Source: Oreocharis arfaki (taxonomy: Eukaryota > Chordata > Aves > Passeriformes > Paramythiidae). Taken from it: a DNA stretch of 64,000 nt. A program made the position numbers and the translations under genes. Shown here piece after piece: positions 11,685-22,600 of this stretch. The stretch is from contig VZRR01012420.1 in the NCBI GenBank assembly GCA_013398015.1, positions 437,702 to 501,701 of the forward strand, given 5' to 3'. Below the pieces are notes generated by a model. The model was not told the DNA's origin. It worked only from the letters and a program-made list of their open reading frames with translations, and searched no databases. Position 1 is the first letter of the stretch, and every line of letters starts with the position of its first letter.

Positions 11685-13521
11685 GAAAACCAATCCACGT
11701 ATATTGATGTTTGCTCACTATAATGCTGCAAGTCGTCTTGTTTACACAGCCATACTGAGTTTATGCGAGTTTAGCTTCTGTTATGACTGCAAGAGAAATT
11801 TTAATGTTATTGGCTTTGGAGGCAGAGAAAAGATGGAAAGACAGTTACATTGTTCCATTGCCATCAGCATCCAGCAATAATCTGGTCTGGTTTAGTTTCC
11901 CTTGGAAAATAAATATAATTAAGGCATAGAAAGTGCTATAAAACATAACAACTGCAATTCTGTCTCTAAATATATCACACTTAAAAGTGGAAATTTCTTC
12001 ACTTTCTTTAAGACATCCAAAAATTTGAGGTGTAGTTTATAAGTCACCCAGTTTCCCTCTGTCATGTGTGGAATTTGTGAAAAAGAGGTGATTCCACAGT
12101 GTGTTTCATCATTATCCTTCAGTTGTGTCTAAACAGGACAAACTCTAGAGGAAATAATCTGTCTCTACTGCCTGCCAAGCAAATGCTACTGACTAGTTCA
12201 GTTGACAGAGATTTGGAAGATATGAATTGCTATGATCTGCTAAAAAAGATAAAAGCATTTTCCTTTGGAAGATTTTCAGCAACACTTTAAGCATTTTCTT
12301 TATTCAATTTGAAAAAAAATATTATTGTCATAAATTATTCGTTTCCTACTGAAAATAGAATGTTTTTGAGGAAAACAGGCACTTTCTGCAGAGATTTTTC
12401 TTCAGCCTCAAACCAAAGCATCCATGGATGTAACACACAATGTGTTCATAGAAATATTTGAAAGGATTAGAATCTAATTCTTCCATTAATTTGAGATACT
12501 TCTGTAACCTGAAATTTAAAACTGATATAATATCAAGTCTTTGCATGAATGGGGAGATTGTTTAACTTCAGTCTCTGTAAATTTAGTTGAATGTGTATCC
12601 TCTGTTGAGTGAAAAGCTGTCTGGTAAATTTAACTGCTTCTGACTGAATGACATATTTGTCTGCTGTCCAGGACCATGTAGAATCACCCTGACAAAGGAA
12701 TACGGAGGAATTAGGAGATCGGATGGAAACTTCTTGTGCTGCCCACCGGTGGAAAGAGATTATTGGTCAAAACAGACCACTGATCTCATCTAAAATTGGA
12801 CTGTCAGAGGAGTCCAAACCTGTCCAAGCCAAAGACACAACAGAAGAGAAATTGTTGCCCATTTGGGCAACTGAGGAAGCACAGCTGGAGAAGAGAATGA
12901 AGAGAGGTAATCCCAACACTGGTCATGGAGTACATTAAATCGGTATTAATTGGTACTGGTATTATTAAATTGGTATTTGTCTGATCATCAGTGGGAAGGC
13001 TCCTGAGGGAAATGTGGACACAAAAGCCCAGTGATAAGAAAACTAAAGTTTGTACAACTGTGAATAATAAACTGTGTCCAGCTTTCCAGGATGTGGGGGG
13101 TCTGGGATCATCTCCAGTGGGTTTGCTTTGCCCCAGTGCCGGGCTGAAGGGCCTGTTTTCTCATCAAGTGGTCCTACAGCTTCCTGAGAACATCTGCTCA
13201 TAGCCATGCATGGGATCTCCTCTCCCTTTTCTTTCTGTGTGCTCTGAAGGAAAACATCTACAGAGCTGCACAGCAGTGAGAGGGGCACTTTGTGCCATGG
13301 ACAGGGTGACACTGAAACCCCACCACAGGTCACCTGCTGCCTGTACCATCACCTACATAAATGAAGGTACAAATCTACCATCTCCTGTGGAAAGTGTTGG
13401 TTCTAACGTGGTATTCCAAAACGCAGCTGCTCAGAAACTTTCAGACAAAATGCCTTCACAGCAGAAAAACATCTTTTGGGACCTGGACTGGTTTAAACAG
13501 AATTTTTTTTTTTGTTTAAAT

Positions 13522-13544
13522 TCTTACCCTAGTCTAGGGTAAGA
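13522..13544. repeat. Perfect 11-bp inverted repeat with one-base centre
   Basis: Left arm TCTTACCCTAG at 13522-13532, centre T, right arm CTAGGGTAAGA at 13534-13544. Each arm contains a telomere-like unit (CCCTA / TAGGG), arranged head to head. Function unknown. Confidence 0.85.
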
Positions 13545-16500
13545 TTGTGATCATATTAGAAATTAATCAGAAAATAGAAATTACTCTTATGCTTGCAATG
13601 TTGTTCTAGGAAATTCCTATCAGGCAGGAGAAACTCCTTTTCCTGTGCTGAATCCAGCAGACCAGACTTCAGTGCGGTCCCCCCTGGTGTCAGCCAAATA
13701 TCTTGTCTTCTGACAGCCTCTGAAGGCATTGCCTTCCTTCAGAGAATGATAAAGGTCTCAGGTCTGGATTAGAAAATATTCTCTTTCCCCCTATTGACAC
13801 AATATCCCATGTAGAGGCAGGTGCAACTCTGTGTAAACTCCAGACCATGCAAGCTATTGGATAAACTCTTATCCACCTACGGACAGCTCTTGTGCTCATT
13901 TGTAGCTGGTGTGGGCTGACCAAGCTGATTCACACAAAAATTTGTCCTTAACTTTCAATCAAATTTCCTTACAGGAAATATCTTCCCTTTCTTACTCACG
14001 AGCCAATTCCCATCAAAATGCTACATTGGTCTTTATAAAAAAATTAAAATAGAAAAAAAAAAAAGGGGAAAGATGGCATGACACCATGTTTGACAGAGCC
14101 GTGAATCACACTGCTCAGATCAATGGTTATCCAAAGCCATTCAAAGTGCTTCCACACTTGACACACAGCACTGTTTGAGTCAAGCTGGGCTGGAATCTGC
14201 TTTCTATTTCACCAATCTCATAGTGAGATTTAGCAAGAGTTACTCTTGATTTATGTTGGGTCAGGGTCAGACTGGGAACTTGTCTCTCTTTCTTCAGTGT
14301 TCACATCATCTCATGAACAACTTCAACACCCAAAACTGCAGCAGGGAAAGACCCAAGGACAATTACTGCAGTATAATTCTAAAATGCAAGCCTACCCATG
14401 TTACACTGGCAGTTATTTTAAGATGTATACCCTTGAAATAATCAAAACCAATAATTTTTTTCCTCTACAAAAAGCAGTTTGAGGAAAAACGCAGCTAGTG
14501 CTTAAAATACTTGTTTGGGATTTTTTTTTTAATTCAGAAATTTGTCATAAAACCTCAGCATCCTGTGAGATACAATAACATCTGTCATTGACCTGCAGGC
14601 AAATGAACTTCCAATTGACAAAGATAATGTTAGAGTTAAATCTCCGTGGGGCTTTATTATTCATTGCAAAAAAAAAAATATTTGAGACAATAATCCGGTA
14701 CTTGAAATGCAATATTTTATCAGGTGTTTGATTTCTAAGTGGAAATTTAGTAAGCCTTTTTCTTTGAGCAGAAAACATTTAAAGAAGAGTTTAAATATGT
14801 ATATGTAAGAGTGGTGGAAATCACAATACAATTAGAGCGAACAGTTGGCATGAGGAGATAATTTACTTGACCAGATTCTTCATTCATCCTGTTGAATAAG
14901 AGTGTGTAACTGAGGATTTGGGCTCTTTTTAAATACAGCATCACATACTTTAGCCATCATCTAAGCACCTTTCTAACAAGTACTGACACACGTAATGCTG
15001 CTTTTTATTGCTTCTGAAATGTCTTAGATGTAGAAAGCCTTGACAGAAAGTGACCAAATGACAGACTAACAGCACGGTGGTTTTCCTTTGGCTTTGTGCG
15101 GGGACTGGGGGACAATTTTCCCTATACTTCAAAGTGTTGTGAATTCATGAGCTATAATGCTACTGCTACACCCATAGATGTGATAGTCTTAAGTGATGGG
15201 GGAAGCAAGGGCATTATCAAGGGTCAAAATGGGACTTTGGAGATGATGGGAATAAAGCAAACACCACGTAATGTGAAGAATCCCATTTCTATCCTGTTTC
15301 ACAGTAGTAAAGGCAACTGTGCAACCTGAAGGCATACTGGTATTTGAACACTGTACTCCATAAAGAAAATATAAATTATGGGAACAGGTCTTTTCTTGGT
15401 AGATAAAGAGTGCTAAATACATAGAGGTGAGTTCAGGCCCAGAAGATAACAGTACTTATTTGAAATACTTCTTATTTTGAAATCGTTTCTACCCACTTGG
15501 ACAAAAGTAAGAGAAACACAGGAAATACAGAAAAACATTTAAATGAAAGCAAAACTGGATGTTCAGTTTTGAACTGTGCAGGTATATGGAGTATCTGGGT
15601 CTAAAGACCAACCCCGGAACATGAAATCAGTGGGGCTGATGCAATAAAGGCTTAGGGTAGTCCGGAAAATTTCGGGAATCCAGCAGGCAGAGATCATAAG
15701 CTGTGCTTTTTCTTCTTAAGCAGACAGTTTATCACTCTTTTTTAGTAAAATAAAAAAGTTATGGTGCTGCCTCTTTTTAAATATGCTGAGTGCCCATAGG
15801 GAGGGATTATAACCAGATTTGGTTAATTGAGGTTTAGTTTATCTACACTTCTGGATACAAACAGTCTTATGATGAAGATACCCTGAAGCAGAGTATATAG
15901 TGATGATTTCATATTCATCATTTGAATAAAAACGAGAGACAGAACTGAGTATAATTTTATACTCCTGTCCTGATGTTTGGGCAAAGATGCCATGCTGTGA
16001 GATGTTCTTTGCACAGGAGCCCTGCCTCTACATTCAGCCTGAGAGATAAAGCTGTACCCATATAACAAAAAAGAAAAAAAATACTCCTAAACCTGGATTA
16101 TGATGAAAATTCTGGGATAATTCTTTTGTTCTTTTCAAAGTTTTTTCAGAAACTAGAATGAACTGGGATTCTCTGAAAAGATGATGATGCCCTAATCAGA
16201 AATCAGAAGATGCTTGATATGTAAAAATGTCCATATCTTCATCAATTTCTGTGTGGTGAACAGAATTGAAAAGCATAACTGGAGTTGAGAGAAGATTGGA
16301 AAACTTAATGCACTCGTTTGGAAGTTAACAGGAGTTTAGGCCTTACGAGGTGTAATTTAGTCAGATCCCACTTTTCTGAGCTCAGCTGTCGACTTTTCAT
16401 CTTCTGCACTACTCATTGATTTCTTCTGGGCTTCTTGTAAAACCAAAATTGTTACTTAATCCTTGGTTAGCCACACACGAGTTTCTCAACCCCCGTCATG

Positions 16501-16963
16501 ATAGAAAGCAGTTCCTCAGGTTTAGGTGCCCAAGGGCTTAGGAAATTCCAGGGAGATGTGCTACTTTGTAAGTGTTGTCTTCATTATCATTATTGTTGTT
16601 TTACTGCCTTCTATCAGTTTTCTTCAGTACATTGAGCAATGACTCTGCAGTCCCTCTGTCTTTTGTGTGGTTTCTCAAAAATGTGAATTGTGGATGGAGG
16701 CAGCTGTATCAGCCGGGAGAATGCTCTCCTCCACACGTTAGGGGAGATTCAGCCCCCTCAGGAAGTGTCCAAAGCCAGGACAAGCCTGCAACTCCCTTTG
16801 GGAAAGGGACTCAGGGTGTGCACATCCTTGTGGCTCTTCATTCTCTCTTTACTCAGAAATTGTGGGGACTAGAAATCTGTCTGGATGATATCTGGAAGTC
16901 ACTTAATCCCTATGGTTTATCTGGTAAAGTTATACTACGCTTGAACAATATTTCTTTTCTGTC

Positions 16964-16977
16964 TTTTTTTTTTTTTT
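16964..16977. repeat. Poly-T run
   Basis: Fourteen T residues within a wider pyrimidine-rich stretch at 16950-16985. This helps keep a 138-codon frame open at 16572-16988 but has no coding meaning. Confidence 0.8.
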
Positions 16978-17098
16978 CCTCTTCTTAACAGCTTTCTTTT
17001 GGTTCTACAGCCCTCCACTTTTCATGCTTTTATGCTGAACTCTGAAATTAAGAGAATTAGAAAGGGAATTAGATATTGGAAAATAACAAGACATAACA

Positions 17099-17348
17099 CT
17101 AATCACGGCAGTGAATGATATCGTGGCTTTCCTCCCCAGTGAGGAGAAAGGTGGCTGATCGTGCTACCTCACCAGTGAGGTCGATGTCTCAGAAAACATT
17201 AGAGATGATTCGCCATTTTACCAAAAAAACACATCTTGTCGGGAAACAGTATTATTCCAAAGGCAGCTTTTCCATGACTCTCATTTGGACTTTTTATAAA
17301 ATCTATGCAAGAAAGCTTTGAGTTTTCAGAAGTTCTTGAGTCCCCAGT
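17099..17348 (-). mobile_element. Possible ERV leader / 5' internal remnant with a primer-binding-site-like start
   Basis: Reading the minus strand, the sequence right after the LTR end is a two-base spacer followed by TGGGGACTC at 17346-17338. A retroviral primer-binding site must begin TGG, so this fits. The next 250 bases are richer in CpG than the neighbourhood. They hold a perfect stem (ACCTCAC and GTGAGGT around a CA loop) at 17167-17182 and a second weaker one (CCTC/GAGG) near 17131-17146. Only short broken frames exist, and no Gag domain is recognisable. The boundary at about 17099 is arbitrary. It could instead be unrelated single-copy DNA beside a solo LTR. Confidence 0.35.
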
Positions 17349-17646
17349 TGTCGCTGTTGCAACACGGACGGTGAGGAAAAACAAAGGACAAAGATGGAGA
17401 AAAGGCTGAGAGAAAGTGAATTATTTAATTACAGGCAGGATTTATATAACCCTCGCATCGGTATATAGCAAAAGATCATTGGTCTCCGGTCCAACCACCT
17501 CTCTAAGGAGTTGGCTGGACTTCACGACACCTATTTTCAAAATATTTTGCACTTAGATTCGTAACAACTCTACATACAAACAACACCAGCAAGATGTTTG
17601 GAAAACCATCTTGCTTGTTCGCGTGAGAACCACGGACTTTCTCACA
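17349..17646 (-). mobile_element. Endogenous retrovirus LTR on the minus strand
   Basis: On the minus strand the element starts TGTGAGAAAGTCCGTGG (17646 downward) and ends GCGACA at 17349, giving about 298 bp with TG...CA ends. An alternative 3' end is GCAACA at 17355. A TATA-like TTATATAA lies at about 17441-17449 read in reverse, with an ATTAAA-type signal shortly after it. CpG dinucleotides are frequent for this window, suggesting a fairly young insertion. The flanks (GAATAC on the right, CCAGT on the left) do not form a target duplication, which fits a 5' LTR followed by internal sequence. Confidence 0.65.
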
Positions 17647-19390
17647 GAATACTTGCAAAATGCTGGATTTTTCCCTTCCAGCAGCTGTTCAGCATCCACA
17701 CCCAGTTACAGATTGCTTGTGAGTGTACATAAGAATTCCCTCTGAAGTCACAACTCCCAAGGGACAAAGCTGAAAGCAAGAGCAAGGAGACATGAGAACA
17801 CTCAGTGAGCAGCCAACACAGTCATCCCAGCCAACCCCAGCATGTCCTGTACTGTTCCCAGCACCAGGCACATTCCTCCTGGGCCTCAGAGGATAGCTGC
17901 AGAACTAAACATCCCATAAAAAACCCAGGCCCATTAACAGTGAGTCAAATGTGTATGTGGGTTTAAGTCAATGGAGTAATACAGGGACAAATCTGGCCTG
18001 GTACCAAGTGAGATGTCTGCATCCTTTAAAAAATGTCAGCAGTCATAAATTCAGCCACACTTTCTGAATTCTTGTTATACCACAGTCCAGTGTCTCCTCA
18101 TGGATGCAACTTTCTCCTTCGCAAAATAGTCCTGAGAACATTAGTGTGTCTGCAGTGATGCTTACTGCAACTGCAAACTGAGTCTTCACCAAAATGACCA
18201 AACCATTTACTATCTGCAGTAACAATATAAATCCTGCCTTCATCTAACATCCAGCTATGGGATTGAACCTTCACCTCATGGAAATCAGAATAGATGGACT
18301 TGCTCTCAAATATTAGCTCAACGTGGAAAAGCAGCAGATCTTGAAATATTGTTTGGATTCACACCTCCAAGCAACTCAAAGATATTTTTTCCACTGGTCA
18401 GACTTGGTTACCCTCATTCAAATCCCAGCTGATGTCTCTTATTTGGGTGTGTTGCATTTTTTCCTCCAGAAAACTAAGCTGAGTCAGACATATCTGTGTA
18501 GTAGCTTCTGCTTACCGGATGCATGGAGCAATCATGAGATCACAGCATCCTGTTTTCCCCTTTCTCGCTGTGGTGAGGAATCACCCCACATACCACGAGA
18601 GAAACAGCTACAATAAATAGCAGAAACCAACATATCTCTGTTAATCATTTGCTCTGGTGACTAGCAAACAGCTCATCCAGCTCTTCCAGTGTGAGTCAAG
18701 TCCATAAGCAGACACTGAGAATGAGTGTGGTGGTCTGGTAACCACCTACACCAGCCTTCAGGGCAGTTGTTATTCTTGTGTTGTAGCACCTCTAGAAGAG
18801 GTGAGGCTGGAAAGAAAGGCAGAACCAACCAGCTAATTTGTGTTTAAAAATCTGCTATAAGAGATATGAAAGTACTTGGTGAAGGCCAAATCCAGTTCTT
18901 TGCTATGGCAAAGAAATCACACACCTTGTTCATGGGAAGGACTGGGTTGAGAGCCCCGGACAAGATGCCCTTCTTTATTCACAGGCAGGCAACATTTCTG
19001 GAGTTATGACTCTTCAGAACATCTCAGCAAAAAGGAGAGAATGCAGTCTTCAAATCCATTCAATCATCTCACTCTCGCCCACAGTGGTCCCAGCCCTGGA
19101 ACTTTCTTGCCTTGTTCTCTTACCTCGTTTAGCTCCCCTGTATCCCATAAACTGCATGATAATTTCAATCTCTTGCTGCTCGTATCATTGAGGAAAACAC
19201 AAAGATACAAACCTCCTGGAGCCTTTTGCTGCTTCACGTCTGCAATGAAACCATTTCAATAAAAAAGTTTCTTCTGAATGATTCTTCTCCCAGGGACTGA
19301 ACTCAATTACACTACAAAAAAGTCCCAGCTGCTTCTCCTTTTATAGTTTGGTCTTCTTTGTCAGGTCATTGCAGTCTTAGTGGAACTTTT

Positions 19391-19462
19391 ATGCAGTGTA
19401 AAAAAAAAAGTAAACATACAATGTTATGCACTGTAAAAAAAAAAAAGTAAAAAAACAATGTT
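19391..19462. repeat. Two-copy tandem duplication, about 35-37 bp, with poly-A core
   Basis: ATGCAGTGTA + A-run + GTAAACATACAATGTT at 19391-19425 is followed directly by ATGCACTGTA + longer A-run + GTAAAAAAACAATGTT at 19426-19462. The A-runs differ in length, as expected from later slippage. Confidence 0.85.
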
Positions 19463-19570
19463 TGAAAGCTGAGTAACTTTCCTGCTTATAATGCTTGGCT
19501 GTTTGTTTTATTAATTGTTGAGATAATCTAGAAATTTTCAGCTCACTATCTCACAGGAACAATCCAAATG

Positions 19571-19668
19571 CCTAGAAGGGTCATAATATAATATTTATTA
19601 CAGAGTCTTATTTATGATATTTATTATATGACCCTAGAAGGGTCATAAAATAATGTTTATAACAGAAA
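19571..19668. repeat. Direct repeat, 62-bp offset, with an internal inverted copy
   Basis: CCTAGAAGGGTCATAATATA at 19571 recurs at 19633 as CCTAGAAGGGTCATAAAATA, each followed by an AT-rich TTTAT(T)A-ACAGA segment. Between them TTTATTATATGACCC (ending at about 19634) is an inverted form of GGGTCATAATATAA, so the unit can also fold. Confidence 0.8.
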
Positions 19669-22600
19669 AGTGCATTGAGGAAAGACTCTAAAAAGCAGTT
19701 TTTATAGAATCCAACTGTGCTCTTTCTTTAATATTTTTTCATTGCATGTTTTGAAAAATGAATGCAAACATTTTAATGTTTTGTGGTTTATACACACTCT
19801 GTAATAGAAACTGTTAGTTTCGAGGATGCAAGCAGACTGCACGTGTAATCTCATAAATTCTGACATATTTGGTCAGGATGCAAACAAACCAAATCATTGC
19901 TACTCGGTTTTATGAAAGTATAAGACAAATTTCATTGGACAAACAGAAGAGTTGTAGATGTGATATCATAGATACGATCTTATTTTTTGCTTTGGAAATC
20001 TGCTACCAAACAAAAATTAAAATATTTATGGCCACTTCAGTCAGAATGCTACAGCAGGGCTTCTAGGTAATGGCTATTACCACCAGCCATAGAAACAAAC
20101 CACAAAACTGCTCCTTTCCCCTCCCCTCTCATTACCTGGAGTGCAGTCTGCTCTGCACTGGGAAACTGGGTCAGGACAAATGAGTTCGAGTGCTGGAAGC
20201 AGCCAAGTGGAAGCTGAGGTCTCAAAGCAAGGTCACTTCTTAAAGCAGTATCTAAGAGACTTGTCAAAATAACAATTTTTAGAGTTTAAATCTTTATATC
20301 CAGAGAGTTACGAGGAAGGGTTCTTTCAGATTGCTTAATTCCATCCTGTTTTGTGTCTTCATAGACGTGGGAAGTCTAGTCATCTCTAAGAACTTCGTTT
20401 TTTTTTTCTGAGCTGTCCCCTTTAAAGTGCTAAAAATCTTTAATTCCTGTTATTGAACTGAATATTCAATAATTTATGTAAATATAGCACAGTCATAAAA
20501 TGCTATAAGGAGTTACTCATGTAACTGCTTTAGGTGTAAACATGGATATTAATTTGGAAACTTTCCTTGGTTACAGACACAACTTCAGAAAATTTGTATC
20601 ATCTTCCAGGGCTACTTACACGAAATTGTGCAGAATCAAGCTTAAAAGAAGTTACAGGGGAAAAAAAAATGTGGTATTTGACCTATTTGAAAGAGTTTCA
20701 CCTTATATAAGCCCCTGAGAATACTGAAAAAAATATCTCAGAGAAGTGGGTTAGATTAAAAAAAAACCCAACATTCTGATCAATTCCTGCCACAAAGGCA
20801 CAAACTGGATTCCAGCTCTAACACAAATGCACTATTAATTCACATAAAGCAGTTAATAAAATGAGCTGGGAAAGATTTCTACCAACAAATCACAAATGTG
20901 ACAAAAGCCTACAAGTTTTTCTCTTCCCACAATAGTTCTCAGAAAGATATATAAAAATCCCTAAGTAGAAAAAACCCTTTGCTTCCTCAGGAATTTTTTC
21001 TCATCATCACATCCTCTAAATTCTCTGTTCAGCCCAGCTCCAAGTAAATGATTCATGAGAAAATAACCACACGTCAAAATCTGAGGGAAATAAACTTCAC
21101 ATTTAGGACACGACACTTTTACAGCACTGCTGGAAAGGCAGTGTAAGACTGGATGAGAATTTTATTTATGTTTTTCCTGTAACCAGGTAAAATACAATTT
21201 GATTGAAGAAAATGGTGACGCAGGTTGAAAACCACAGCCTGCTTATTTAGATGATGCTTCCCTTTTCAAAGAAATCATATAATTCTAGCAATCAGAGAAA
21301 AATAATATTCAATACAGGTTTTAAATCTGTGGTAGTCTTAGGATGCCTTCTTTTGGACACACCTGAATTTAATACTACAGTAATTACTTATTATCATAAT
21401 AATTAGTAACCTTTTGCCATTTATTAGTATTTAAATTATCCATGGTAAACATGGGAATATATTTTTTACAATACATATCGCCATAAAATATAGCCTAATT
21501 TTTAATAGGGCAGTTTCTTTTGGAAGTTCTCCCCCCAAGGACAGGCAGAAAAATCAGAACATAAAGTTCATAAAGTCTATTGTTCATTCACTGTTTTTTC
21601 TACTTTCCCCACTTGCATCTTTGAAGACAACACAATTAAGACTAAAAATCTGGGGCATTTTCCACTGTCTTTAATTACAATTTCCTTATATACCTGGCAG
21701 AGAAACCTATGTGACAGAAATAAGTTCAATGAACATGCAAAGGCTTTCCAGTGTCATTCAGAAGAGAGAATTGTATGTGACTTTTCCTGTGCAGGGATCT
21801 CCAGCCCTCTGGGCATTTTCCTGAGTAAATGCTGTGGGATCAGGTTGTCTGTCCAATGTGGAGTTTCACTGGAAAAAGATTTCCTGGTTTGTGTGGTGTA
21901 TAGAAAATGAACTGGTTTTGTTTGTTATATTGCTTCCATTTGAACACAGAAGTAAAGCTAATTTTTATTTCCCAAGTATTTATTGTTACCTCTTTGACAT
22001 AATGGGCTAAGGGGCAAGAGAAGTTAAATCGTCTCAGCTAAGTGAAGGTGGCATTAACCAGTTTTACTGTGAACGGCTTGTCAGACATTATTAAGCTTTT
22101 CCTGGATCCATCAGGGCTCCAAGACTGTTCATAAACATTGCCACCAAAAGAAGGGAGTAAAAATTACTGCAAAATGATTTTCCTATTTTATAGAACATAA
22201 AGGCAAAGAATTGTTCCTTGTCTCTATTAAGTTTATATGTTGGAAAACAAACAAACAAAAAAACCTCTGGCTTTAGCAAGAAATGTGACTACTCAAATTA
22301 TTTTTCATATTTTTTCAAGAAATTTGAGCAGTAAATATGAAAAAATAGTTGGAAGACTAAAGTCGTGTTGCCTCGAGCATGCTAAAATCTCAGATCACCT
22401 ATTAAAACCATTCATGACAACACATTTTGCTTTTTATGCTCCCTGAGCACACCACTTTCTGAAATATCTGTCGTTCCCAAGATGGAGTTATCTGGAGCAC
22501 TCCTCATAATGTGTTTGAACAGTTAAACTAGCCTATAGCACTATAACTTTAATGCATTATAAATGAATCACTACGAATACGGGATGTCTTGATGATCCCA

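Larger units (their letters stand above)
11269..17098. other. Non-coding stretch with homopolymers and a telomere-like palindrome
   Basis: No coding gene was supported. A 16-base poly-A run lies at 11669-11684, but the 400 bases before it match nothing I recognise as a processed pseudogene. Other homopolymers are A12 at 14053-14064 and T14 at 16964-16977. A perfect 23-bp palindrome lies at 13522-13544. About 12930-12985 has three degenerate copies of a TTAAATTGGTATT-like unit. The block 14500-14950 is AT-rich, repeat-free and homeodomain-site-rich and is noted as a possible conserved element. Confidence 0.55.

Noticed and set aside
12930..13100. LTR-like end around the AATAAA near 13067
   Set aside because: AATAAA is common in this AT-rich sequence, and there are no paired TG/CA ends, TATA box or target duplication.
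16572..16988. 138-codon plus-strand frame beginning with a leucine-rich segment like a signal peptide
   Set aside because: The hydrophobic start comes from pyrimidine-rich sequence, and the frame ends in a poly-T run. No conserved domain.
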